Notes under the pieces: generated by a model
Seen by the model: the letters and a program-made list of their open reading frames with translations, nothing else
What the model was told of the DNA's origin: nothing
The model's database searches: none
Assembly: GCF_023159225.1 (NCBI RefSeq)
Contig: NC_063175.1
Coordinates: 750,755 to 814,754, forward strand
From: Perognathus longimembris pacificus
Lineage: Eukaryota; Chordata; Mammalia; Rodentia; Heteromyidae
Direction: 5' to 3'
Length of the DNA stretch: 64,000 bases
Shown: positions 12,201 to 25,900 of the stretch, one piece after another
Numbering within the stretch: position 1 is the first letter of the stretch
Layout of the letters: every line of letters starts with the position of its first letter
Made by a program: the position numbers and the translations under genes

Positions 12201-15200
12201 CTATTTTTCTATTTTCTGTTTTTATTAGTGGTGGCATCCATACTACTCAAAATAGATTCATGTGGAAGTTGCCAGCAGACATTTTAGTGAAAAATTGGCA
12301 GGGGTGAATAGGGAGTCTGGTTTAACTTTAGTTACAGATTGGAACATACTTTGGGTCTCATGGGGCTTGATGATCAGCCATATTTCTGTGAAGAGAGGTC
12401 AGGGGTTAGTATTTGTAACTATGGAGACAGATATTAGGCTGCTCCATTGCTTCATAGCTAAGGAGTGTTGTACAGTCTTCTTAGGCAACAGACTTAACTT
12501 TTGGGGGGAGGGGAGAGCTTCATACTTCCTTAAGTCAAAATTTTCTAGGCCTTTTTGTACAGGGTAGGAGTCATTTGAAAGTCTCATTGCTCTTTTTTTG
12601 TTTATTTGTTTTGTTTTTGTTGCCAGTCCTGGGGCATGGACTCAGGGCCTGAGCATTGTCCCTGGCTTCTTTTTGCTCAAGGCTAGCCTAACTCTACCTC
12701 TTGAGCCACAGCACCACTTGTGGCTTTTTTCTATATATGTGGTGCTGAGGAATCGAACCCAGGGCTTCATGTATACGAGGCAAGCACTTTACCACTAGGC
12801 CATTTTCCCAGCCTCTCATCACTCTTTTGTATCTATAAAACCAAGGAGGTTTAGATTTCAGTCTGGGTTATCTCTAGATATTCAATTCTTAAATTCTTTT
12901 TTAAGTTTATTTTCTGTGTATGAACAAGTTTTGGGGAGCTTCCTTCAAATAAAGGCAGCCATCATCTATGCACTAATCAGTAGCAGTTTGTTTGCGTGTG
13001 TGCATGCACTTGCACACGCCTGTCCTGGGGCTTATACTCAGGGCCTGGGTGCTGTCTTTGAACTTCTTTTGCTCAAGACTAGCAGGATACCACTTGAGCC
13101 ATAGCTCCACTTCTGGCTTTTTGGTATTTTATTGTATATATAAGAGTCTCAGGGACATTCCTGCCTAGACTGCCTTGAAATGCAATCCTCAGATCTTAGC
13201 CTCCGGAGTAGCTGAAGATTACATACATAAGCCTCCAGTGTTCTGTGATCATAGTTTTTAACTGAATGTAATTTTTAGATATTGATGGAAATTAAAAAAT
13301 TCATAGCATGGGCATGTTTCATTGTTTTTGTGCTTCTCTTGTTTCAAATTTAAATGTTCAATTTGTAAATATCAACATATATGCAATGACACATTTATTT
13401 TTAAAATACCATATGTTTTACATTAATCTTTTGAGGTCCATAAAAACTTTTATGTTCCTTAAGTGTAAATTTCTTCTAGTTTAGAATTATGGGCTTCTGG
13501 CAGTCATAATTTTTATTCTTTAATTTAATGTCCTCCATATACATAAGTGGGCAGAAACTTCTGTGTGTATAGAAGTTCCCAAGTATAATTGGGTAAAGAA
13601 TATCCTAGGCTTAGTGGACCATATAAGATCTCTGTTGTGTATTTCTTTCTCACTTTTTGTAACTATTCAAAACAGGAATAAAAGTAACATTCTTAGCTTC
13701 AAGTCATTACAGAAACAAGCTAGGCCTTATATTTGTCAATACTGGTCTAGTCTTAATAGTTAAGTCTGCCATTACAAAGTAAGCTTCCAAAAGTTCAGGT
13801 CACAAAAGCTTAATGAAAGTGAGATCAAAATGTTGTAGAGGAAAAAAATTTTAGTAAGTTTATGTATGGATTCTTCAGATTGAAATGAAAACAGATAAAA
13901 TTTTAATGCCTGATTTTTAAGTTTCATTAAGAAGACCTATAATATTGTTTAATTAGTTTCTCTTTTAACTTTTTATTTGGGAAACTTTCAACTACCGTAA
14001 TGTCTGTTTATGTGCTCATCATCCAACTTCAATCATCATCTGATACTCGGATATCACATTGTTTAATTTATAATAAAAGTATTTCTTAAAAATAGAACTT
14101 TTAAGAAAATAGGACTTTTTTTTTAATTTTTGGTACTAGGGATTGAGCTTGGAGGCCTAGTGCTTATTCTGCTACTTGAGCTACACCTCCAGGCCAAGAG
14201 TAATTAAAAACAAAATCAGTATTATAACAGTTGAAAAAGAAATTGGCATATGTTTAATATTGTAAAATAGTTCAGTGCTCCGTTTCCTCAGTTCTTACGA
14301 TTTCTTATATATTTATTTTTGCTTGAACTAAGATTCATTTCAAGCCTGCATGTTGAATTTCATTAAAATGTCCCTTTAGTTTCTTTTAAATCTATATTTA
14401 TTTTAATCTTTCCTTTTTTTAAATTCTTGTAGTTTGTCATTGCTACTATTGGTGCTTGAAGATAGAATGTTAAATGCTGGTTTGTTTAATATGTTACTCT
14501 ATCCTCCATAGTACTTTCTGTTGGGAGGGACTCTAAGGGTTTCATCTTTTTGAGGTAGGACTTTGACACGAGTACTTGGGCCTAAGGAAACAAACGAAAT
14601 CTGACATACCCTTTTTTGATGTTATAGCCATTGTATTTTTGCATGGACCTTTGTTTCTTTAAGAGATTTGCAAAATGGGGACCTATTTCTTGTCCATTTT
14701 TCATCCATTTATTACTACTATGAAGAAAATATTTTGCTCACAAATTATATAGTTACCACGAGAGTCAACTTAGAAAGTTTTAACACTTAAATCTTTTTCA
14801 GGATAGAAATACCATATACCAATTTCCATACCATCTTCCAAAAAATGACCAGTGAATTTTTAAAATGTATTTATGGGCTCATGAATTTAAATATATGTAT
14901 GGAAATCTCTTCAAGTATAATAAGTACCCACAGAGTCTTGGATAGTATCCTTGCATTTTTGCTGTATATAGATTTTCAGGATTTTCTTTCCTTAACCTGA
15001 AAGCACCCATTTTCCAAGAGACTCTAGTTCCACTTAGCGACATGTGACCTTCAGGGAATATCACTTGGATGCTATGTTCATAATTACTACTGGGTTGGGC
15101 AAGTTTAATGAACAAAAGTTAGAATTTTCTTGTAATTACAAATTTCTAATTTATTGTCCTACAATCAGAAACTGTTGTGTGAGAATTTCACTCCTGGGGC

Positions 15201-18200
15201 TGGGAATGTGGCTTAGCCATAGCACGCTCAAAGCCCTGGGTTGGATTCCTCAGCACTGCATATACAGAAAAAGCCGGAAGTGGTGCTGTGGCTCAAGTCG
15301 CAGAGTGCTAGCCTTGAACAAAAAGACAGTGATAAGGACAGTCCTCAAGCCCTGAGTCCAAGACACAAGACTGGCCATTAAAAAAAGGAGTTTCGCTTTT
15401 TATTTTATTTATTTATTTATTTGTCAGTCAGTCCTGGGGCTTAGACTCAGGGCCTGAGCACTGTCCCAGGGCTTTGTGCATGCTAGGCAAGCACTCTACC
15501 ACTAAGCCACATTACTAGCCCCATTCTGTTTTTTTGAGGCTTAGTTTATAATGCATTTTTGTTTTGAGTGTTTTATGGGAATTTCAAAATATTTTAGGCT
15601 TTTCACCTAATTTCTTCTAGTTTTATAATCTCCATCAGCCTGCCTTGCCTTCCTTCCTCCCTCCCTCTTTCTTTCTTTCCATCATGGGACTTGAACTCGG
15701 GGGACCTACGTGCTGTCCCTGAGCTTTTCTACTCAAAGCTAGTTAAGTGTTCTACCACTTTGAGTCACAGCACCAATTCTGGTTCTCTGGTGGTTAATTG
15801 GAGATAAGAGTCTCAAGGGTTTTCCTCCTGGGTCTGGCTTTGAATCATAATCCTCAGATCTCAGCCTCCTGAGTAGCTAGGATTACAAGCCTGACCCACC
15901 AGCACCTAGAGTCTCCCATCACTTTTCTAAATTACTATTCATTCATTGTCTCTTAAATTTTGAATTTTTTTTCCCTAGTCATGGGGCTTGAACCTCAAGT
16001 CTTGGGTGCTTTCCCTGAACTCTTTTTTTTTTTTTTTTGGCCAGTCCTGGGCCTTGGACTCAGGGCCTGAGCACTGTCCCTGGCTTCCTTTTTGCTCAAG
16101 GCTAGCACTCTGCCACTTGAGCCACAGCGCCACTTCTGGCCGTTTTCCATATATGTGGTACTGGGGAATTGAACCCAGGGCTTCATGTATACAAGGCAGG
16201 CTCTCTTGCCACTAGGCCATATTCCCAGCCCCTCCCTGAACTCTTTTGCTCAAGGCTAGTACTCTACTACTTGAGCTACTTTTCCCCTTCTGGCATTTTG
16301 GTGTCTAATTGGATATAACTATTGCACAAACTTTCCTTCCTGGACTGGCTTGGATTCAAGATCCAACCCAGTGCCTGGGTTGAGACGGTATTTTTGAAGT
16401 GTCCACTGTGACTGTGATTTTTGTTTCCTCTTCACTTGGCAATTTTTAAATGAAATTCATGTAACAAATGCTTCAGTTTGGTAGTATTTAGTATGCTCAT
16501 AATTGTATACAAGTGTCTTCTCTACCTAATTCTAAAATATTTTCATTACCTCCAAAGACAATTCTGTAAGCTATTCCTTCCAGTAGCCTCCTGGCTGTCA
16601 CCAATATTCTGTCATGTATTCTGGCTGTCTTATAAATGGTATCATACAATATGTGACCTTGTGTGTCAATCTTCTTTTACCTAGTGTAGTGTTTTTATCA
16701 TATATTAAGTGGTTCTTCTTTAATTGATGACTGAGTTATATTCTCGTGTGTGTTTATCATATTTTAAATAGCTATTTCTCTATTAGTGGAGACTTGAACT
16801 GTTTTTATCTTTTTTGTTTGTTTTGTTTTTGGTTCCCTGACTGGGAAGTTTTTATCTTTTATGCTATTGTAAATAGTAATGTATAAGTACCTGTTCTCAG
16901 TTTTGTTGTTGCTTTTGGGTTTGTTTGTTTGTTTTTTTTCTTTTTTGGTACTGGGAATTGAATGTAGGATGTTGGACTTGCTAGGCAAACATTTTGCTAT
17001 TAGCCACATCCCAGCGTGTCCCCCCACCCATTTTTCTTCTTTTTTCTTCATTTTTTGCAGTAAAGACACTTGAACTTAAAGCCTCATGCTTGCTAGGCAT
17101 GCACTTTGCCACTTGAGATACACCACCAGACTGTTTTTGCTTTAGTGATTTTTTTTTTTTCAGGTAGGGTCTCAGGTCTTTACCCAGGACTAGACTCAGA
17201 TCACAATCCTCCTCTATGCATTGTATATAACTGGTATTACAGGTATGTACCATCATACCTGGCTTATTGACTTTTTCTTACTGTTTAGTATGAGGGGTTT
17301 TTTTGTTTTGTTTTGTTTTTTATAGTAATCCTAAGTATTAGTCCTCTTCTCATATATAGGGATCACGATTGTCTTCTGACTCTGTGGTTTACTTTTTTGC
17401 TTTTCAGTGGTCTCTTCAAAAATGTGGGAGGTTTTTATTGTTTTAATCCATTCACATTATGATACATGGTATTCAGTACTCAGACTTTGCAGTGCTTTAA
17501 TTTTTGTGTGTGTATAACGTTTGTTTTGGTCATGTGTTGCACAGATTGATTATTCCTGTCTTTTTCGATGGGATAAATGACAAAACAGACTATTTTACTT
17601 AATGTGTCTTTCGTGTGATTGAAGGGATCCATAAAAATTGGCTCATATAGGGGCTGGGAATGTGGCTTAGTGGTAGAGTGCTTGCCTACCATGCATGAAG
17701 CTCCGGGTTCAATTCCTCAGCACCACATAGACAGAAAAAGCTGGAAGTGGTACTGTGGCTCAAGAGGTAGAGTGCTAGCCTTAAGCAAAAGGGCCAGGGA
17801 CAATGTTCAGGCCCTGAATCTAAGTCCCAGGACTGGCCCAAGGGGGGAAAATTGACTCATATATATTTTTTTTTCAATACCTTACCTTCTTAGCAGTTGG
17901 TTTATAATAAGCTTATGAAAAATTCACAGGCTTAATCTGAATTGACTGTGTATAAGTTTCTGAAGTTTGTAATTTAATATAAATACAAATGGAAACTTTA
18001 TTTTTTGAATATCACTTCAGCATTATATACATATCTTGTCATGTTTGCTTTGTATACACACACTCACTCTGTATTTTTTTAAGTAGTGATGTTTCTTTCA
18101 TATGAACACACACTCACAACACAGTATTATTTTGTGTGTATAAATTAGATTACTTCATTGTTCTTTAGATTCTGAAACTTGTGTAACAGAGAAGCATTAT

Positions 18201-21200
18201 GAAAAAACTTAATATTCCTTTGTTTATTATAGAACTACTTTAGTGTTTAGAAACTACTATTTAATGTTTAGAAATATTAGAGTATATAAAGTATATCTGA
18301 CACTTGAGAATGAAGAAGTATGCAACTAAATTGTGACTAGTGTAGAATTTTTCCTGGTCCTTTAAAATGCTTCAGCCATTTCCATGTGAATTACAAATCA
18401 GACAATATATTATTTCACATTAGAAAATATTCATTTAGGGCTGCGAATATGGCCCTGAGTTCAAGCCCAGGACTGGCAAAAAAAAAAATTCATTTAAGTT
18501 AGATTGTACATACATTAAATTTGTGTTTGTTACATGTACATTAAAAAGCCTCTAGAGGGCTGGGAATATGGCCTAGTGGTAGAGTGCTTGCCTCATATAC
18601 ATGAAGCCCTTAGTTTGATTCCTCAGCACCACATATATAGAAAAAGCTGGAAGTGGCGCTGTGGCTCAAGTGGTAGAGTGCTAACCGTGAGCAAAAGAAG
18701 CCAGGGACCGTGCTCAGGCCCTGAGTTCAAGAACCAGGACTGGCAAAAAACAAACAATAAAAATCCTATACACTAAAGTATATTTTATTTAATAAGGAGA
18801 CAGCTACTAAGTATATAAGGTGCTACTGTTTCAAGGTATGAGCCTCAGATAAATTAAACCCACGCTTTTGTTTAGCTATTTTGGCAGTACTGAGATTTGA
18901 ACTAGGCCTTTATGCTAAGTAAATCCTCTGCACTTGAGCCATGTGTCCTCCAACCATTTTTACATTAGGTTATTTTTCATATAGTGTCTTTTTCTTTTCA
19001 GGGACAACCTTAGGCCATAATCTTCATATCTATTCCTCCCACATAGCTAGTATTTTAGGTGTGAGCCTTCATGCATGTCTTGCTTTTGATATGGGGGGGT
19101 ATCACAATTTTGCCAAGTCTGAGCTAGAGCCACAACTATTATGAAATACTCTGTATTAGATGATATTTAGTTAGTATTGACTTTTATTATTTTATTTTTG
19201 TGCTGAGGCCGGGGCTTGAACTTGGGGCCTCGACACCATCTCAGAGATTTTTATTTTCTCAAGGCTAGTGCTCTACCACTTGACCTACAGCTTCCCCTCC
19301 AGCTCTTTGGTGGTTAATTGGAGAGAAGAGTCTCAGACTTTCCTGCCAAGACTAGCTTCAAACAGCAGTCCTCAGATCTTAGCCTCCTTAGTATCTAGAA
19401 TTATAGGAATGAGCTACAAGTGTGCCCAACTACTACTGATAATTTTATCATTTAGTATTATTTTTACTGTATGTATGTATGACTACGAAAACTCTTCAGA
19501 AACTATTTCATCAAGAAAATTAAAATGTTTTTAATCTTAATAAGTCTGAACAGAAAGACTTCTCTTTTAGTGGTAATTGGTTTACATTTTCATTATAGCC
19601 CGAATTACGTCTTTACAAGAGGAGGTGAAGCATCTCAAACACAATCTTGAAAGAGTAGAAGAAGAAAGAAAAGAAGCTCAAGACATGCTTAATTATTCAG
19701 AAAAGGTACGTGACTTCACATATGTCATTTGGGATGATATTTAGTGGTTATCAAAGACTATAAGACAGGCTAGAAATGTGGCCTAGTGGTAGAGTGCTTG
19801 CCTAGCATGCATGAAGTCCTGGGTTTGATTCCTCAGCGCCAAATATACCAAAAAGGTCCTAAATGGTACTGTGGCTCAAGTACTAGAGTGAGCAAAAGGA
19901 AGCCAGGAACAGTGCTCAGGCCCTGAGTTCAAGCCCCAGGACTGGCAAAAAAAAAAAAAAAAAAGATTGTAAGGTGGTTTTGTACAGTGACATTTCTTAT
20001 GCTTATATAGTTATAGTCTTATATTTGGTTGATGCATTTATATGTGAGGATGTCTTATTTAAAAACCTTTGTGTATTTTTTTTGGTACTCAAGCAGTGGA
20101 CATGTAGTGTTTACAGGTCATCATAAATTACTTTGGTTAGAAAGAAATTTTCATAGTTTTTTTCTACTTCCTTTGTACATGGATAAGATTAGTTAGCAAA
20201 ATAGAAGGGACAAGTGATTGGTCTTTGTAATTTTCTTAATCAAAATTCCATTGAGAATCCTTTATTATATACTTTGTTAAGGAAAGGATTTAGTACATAC
20301 TTTACAAATCTAGATCTCACTATATATCTATGATATATGTATCTATATATTTTAGATTTAGATCCCACATATGGAAAAGAACCACATCATCCTTGCCTTT
20401 CTGAACCTCTCTTACTGTGCTTAACATGATAATCTCCAGTTCCATCCATTTACCTTCAAATGTCATAGTCTCATTCTTTGTGGTTACACAATACTGCATT
20501 GTTTATATATATACCACATTTTCTTTCAGCGTTTTTTAGAATGCTTAAAGAAATCTAGAATCTATGCATAGATTCCTATAGAATCTAGTCTGCTTCTATA
20601 GCTTGGCTGTTATTAATAGTGCTATAGTAAACATGAATGTGCAAGTGTCCATTATACTATTGTATTACTTCTAATATGCCCTGCTTTTTGCTGCTGATTA
20701 TTTTTGGAGACAAGTCTCACAGACTTTTCAGCTTGGGCTGGCCTCTAATTAAGATACTCTGGATCCTCTGAGTAGCTAGACTTGCAAGTGTGAGCAACTC
20801 TACAAGTATGCCTAACTCTATTTTTAGTTTTTTATGGAACCTCCAAATTACTTTGCATAGTGGACTACACTAATTAGCATTTCCATTAGTAGTGTATAAG
20901 TATTCCTTTTTCCTCACATAAAAGTGAATGTGGGGAAAAAAATTAAATGTGATATGAATATGAAAAGTTTAATATTTTTCTTAAAGATAGTAGCAAAAGT
21001 TAAAAGGTAAACTGTAATAGTCCTGAATATCACCAACCAGTGTAATGTACTCTGTCATAGTTGGTGGCGGGGGAAGAAAAAGAAAAGGTATATTTTGCTT
21101 TTAGATATATGTGTTTATCATTATAAAAATAACTATATCTTGTGAGATATTAAAAGTGTGAGGTTTAATCATGTGCCTATTAAAGTTTACTACATGACTG

Positions 21201-22925
21201 TCATTCCAATTTTATAGGAAAAGAATAATTTAGAGATAGATTTAAATTACAAGCTTAAATTGTTACAACAACGGTTAGAACAAGAAGTAAATGAACACAA
21301 AGTTACCAAAGCTCGCCTGACTGACAAACATCAGTCTATTGAAGAAGCAAAATCTGTTGCCATGTGTGGTAAGTGTCACTTTCTACAAGATCAATTTTAA
21401 ATGTTGGTTACATTTGGTTATGATCTGAACTTAATTTTATAATAGAAAATATAGTTATAAATTATAAGATAAGAAAATATGCCTTTTTTTAGGGGATATG
21501 TTTACTGCTATTCTCTAAATCAGATTTTCCTTCTAATTCTCTTATTCCACTAACCTCTCCTACAAAAGTTGAATCTTGTTTGGAGTGGTAGGAAGATCAG
21601 GAATTGAAGGCCATCTTGGTCTATATAAGGAGACCCTATCTCTATAAAAGATAGTGGAATTCCTCTTTTCTCCCAGGTTCAGTCCTTTTTTTGATTTTCT
21701 TCTTGATACAATCTCAGCCTTATTACTAATTTATTTGCTTGCTTTCTTTGAAGTTGCAGTTTTTCTATTCTCCTGTATTCATTGCATTATGCTTTAAACA
21801 CAGTGGTAGGCCCCCAACTTAGCCTTTTTTTTCCCCCAAATACTACTTTAGGTGGGTATTAGTCCAGTAGTTTGTCTCCAAATACAATTCCAATATATGT
21901 TTTTAAAAGATTAATCTTGGGCTGGGAATGTGGCTTAATGGTAGAATGCTTGCCTAGCATGCATGAAGCCCTGGGTTCGATTCCTCAGCCCACAGAAACA
22001 GAAAACCCAGAAGTGACGCTGTGGCTCAAGAGGTAGAGTGCTACTAGCCTTAAGCAAAAAGAATCTAGGGACAGTGCTCAGGCCCTAAGCCAAGCCCCAG
22101 GACTGGTCCAAAAAAAAAAGATTACTCTTGGCCAGGTGCCAGTGGCTCAAGCTTGTCATACTAGCTACTCAGGAGGCTGAGATCTGAGGATTGTGGTTGG
22201 AAGCCAGCCTGGCCAGAAAAGTCCCTGTGAGACTCTTGTCTCCAATGAAGTACTCAAAAAAGCTGGAAGTGGTGCTGTGGCTGAAGTGGTAGACTACTAG
22301 TGTTGAGTACAAAGAGGCTAAGGGACAACACCCAGGTCCTGAATTCAAGCCCGAGAACCACCCTCTCCCTCAAAAAAAAAAAAATTACTCTTGCAGCATC
22401 TTGAGAATCTTTTGAAAAGTGTTAATAGTGATAAAAGAGACTAGAGGACTATAGACTGTACATACTGTTTGTAGTCACATTATAAATAAGTGGAGATACT
22501 GAGAACGAAAGTTGTGATAACATCTCGACATTGGTGGCTTGTGCCTCTAATCCTAGCTACTCTGAATGCTGCAATCTTAAGATCATGGTTTGAAGCAGTC
22601 CAGGTAGGACAGTCCAAGAGACTCTCATCTTCAATTATGCACCAAAAAGCCCTAAGTGCGGCCTGGGAATGTTGCTTAGTGGTAGAGTGCTTGCCTAGCA
22701 TGCATGAAGCCCTGGGTTCGGTTCCTCCATACCACATAAACAGGAAGGGCCGGAAGTGGCACTGTGGCTCAAGTGAAGCCCAGAGAGGCGCAGGGACAGA
22801 ACCAAGCCCCAGGAGGTGGGGGAGCTACAATACAAGTCCAGCAGTGGCTCACATGGTAGAGCACTAGTCTTGAGTGGAAAAGTTCAGGGACAGCACCTAG
22901 GCCCTGAGTTCAAATCCCAGGACTG

Positions 22926-22963
<38 letters not shown>

Positions 22964-25900
22964 CCACATTAGGCACTTCAGTATAAACTATCTTCTGTTA
23001 GTAATTAAAACAGGTGCTACAGTACTGTGGAATCTTAAGTTCGTTTCTTTCATAATTGTATTAAGGTGTAAATTTATAAGTACATGTATCCTTCTCTACT
23101 TAACCTGATACACCTCCAATTTTATTCTTGTTACTCTTTTTCCTGATACACCCTTCGTTTTCTGGGCTGAAAATGTTACTGAATAATTTCTTATAGCATC
23201 AGCTGGTTTAGATATATGAGGCATTATTTCTCTGCTACATTTTGTAACTTTTAGAGATTATAAACATACAAATATTTACATAATACTAGAACTTATAATT
23301 AATAGCTCTATTAGAATACCAGTATAAAATAATAGAGACATTTAAACATAATTTAGACTATGTAAAGTGAAAGCTATTTAAATATATTTTTTCTGTTACA
23401 GAAATGGAAAAAAAGCTAAAGGAAGAAAGGGAAGCTCGAGAAAAGGCCGAAAATAGAGTTGTTCAGACTGAGAAACAGTGTTCCATGCTAGATGTTGATC
23501 TGAAACAATCTCAACAGAAACTGGAGCATTTGGCTGAAAATAAGGAAAGGATGGAGGATGAAGTAAGAAATACAGTACTGTGGGTTTTTTTTTAATTCAT
23601 TAAAAGAAAAAGTCATAAACTATGAAGAGTCATTATGTATAATTTAAAACCATAGAAATGATTTGAGTGAAATACCAACTGGATCTGCATTTACTCCTAT
23701 GTGGTCATCCCAGCACTTAGAATTTTCCTTTTAAATAATTAATTCACATTCATTTCATAGGATCTGTTTCATTTTGTATGATGGCCATAGATGTAACTTT
23801 ATTGAAATGTCAAAGTATCCTCCATGACCATTTACTGAAAAGCAAATTTTTCTCAACTATCCTATAACACCAAAGAGATTGGCCACATACTTTTTAAATT
23901 TTAAACTATATTCTTAACTGATTAGATTGATAAAAGTATTTGTTGATAAAGAGCTAAAAATACATTATATCTTGGTGGTTATTATATTCATTTTAGAAAT
24001 TATTTGCAAGTAAGAAAATCTTCCCAAGACCTGACTTGGTACAGGAAACAGGTAAAATACAGATAAAATACACAAAACATTATGTATTGTTATGCATTAT
24101 GTATTAAAAGCACTCAGGGACAGTGCTCAGGCCCTGAATTCAAGTCCCAGGACTGGCAAAAAGAAAAAAAAAGATCTGATATCTGCAATTTGGTATTAGT
24201 TTGACTTAATAGTGAATGTTACAATGGAGAGACATCACAACATTAGGGTTCTTTCTTAGTGTAAGGAATTATAATATAATAGGCTTGAGATTTAATTAGT
24301 ATTCTTCTGAATATCTAATAAACTGGGATGGGAATATGGCCTAGTGGTAGAGTGCTTGCCTCATTATACATGAAGCCCTGGGTTCGATTCCTTAGCACCA
24401 CATATATAAAAAAAGCAGGAAGTGGCACTGTGGCTCAAGTGGTAGAGTGCTCAGGCCTGGAGTTCAGTCCCCAAGACTGGCAAAATAAATAAATAAATAA
24501 ACAAAAACAAAAAAACACAAATTTCTAATAAACTATTCAAGAGGTTTAAGATGCCAATTATTTTTCTCATTCATAGGTAAAGAATCTAACCTTGCAACTG
24601 GAGCAGGAGTCAAATAAGCGACTATTGTTACAAAATGAATTGAAGACTCAAGCATTTGAAGCAGACAATTTAAAAGGTTTAGAAAAACAGATGAAACAGG
24701 AAATAAATACTTTATTGGAAGCAAAGAGATTATTAGAATTTGAGTTAGCTCAGCTTACAAAGTAAGTCCTGAGAATACCACTGTGATTTTTATGTTTGTG
24801 TTCAATATTAGCTCTTACGTTCTTGCTATTTTGTGCATTCAGATTATGTACTAAGAGTTTGTGGAAAGGAAGCAGAAAAAAAGCATTTAAAGGTAAAGGA
24901 GTTTCCTTCAAAGAAAGTTTGCAACAGGTTTCATGTTTTGAAAGGATAGGCAGATTAAATTTAAAATACAGGTATTTAAAGTGAGAAGAGTATAGATTGT
25001 CATAGGCTGCTGACTTTACAATAAGTCTTTATATGGAAAAACAAGTTTCATGTAAGATTTTCATATCCATAAAACCATCACATTTGTTCAGATTGCGGTT
25101 ACAAAAGTCAAGGATACATTTTTTTTTATAAGACTGTCCTGCCTTCATAGAAAGAGTCCCAAGTCTTCTTTATTTTGGTGACTAGTATTACACATGTTGA
25201 ACTTTCAGAAGGAATTTTTTGTGTTTTCTTTGATTCATCCTAGAATGCAGTATCCTTGTTCTTTTTCTGTCACTCTTGAATTATGATATGACTGCTTGCA
25301 TAAACTGAAGACCAAAGCAAAGTATCCATACTGCTTTTACAATTTATAAGGATATACTTCAGAAATAAAATATGAAGCTAAGTGTCACTCATGTCTATAA
25401 TCCTAGCTACATAGGAGGCTGAAATTTGAGAATAAATGGCACAAAGCCAGACTTTTCAGACATCTCCCATGAGATTCTTATTTCCATTTAACCAGCAAAA
25501 AAGTCAGAAGTAAAAGTGTGGCTCAAGTGGGAGTGCCAGCCTTGAGTTGAAAAGCTAAGACACAGCACCCAAGCTCTAAATTCAAACCCTAGTATCACTT
25601 CCTCTCCTCCCTAGTTGATCATAGCTGCACATACCTTTAACCCCAGCACTTGGGAGGTAGAAGTAGGAAGATGGAGAGTTTGTGTTCGTTATGTGTTGTT
25701 GTTGTTTTTTAAATACATAACTATGGAACGCGATGGGGGGAAAAATACACAACTAGTACATAGCTAGTATCTAATAGTAAAGCCTGGCAACTGCAGATGA
25801 ACTTTAATTATTAAAAATCAGTTGCATTGTGTTTCTGTTATTTTCAATACAGGATGTATTTATGTGTATACTGTATGCATATTTTTGTGTGTTCCTTATT

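Noticed and set aside
22490..22867. 125-codon open frame on +
   Set aside because: Translation of two overlapping SINEs; not a gene.
22926..22961. CRISPR-like or other regularly spaced repeat array
   Set aside because: Simple CA microsatellite; no spaced direct repeats anywhere in the window.
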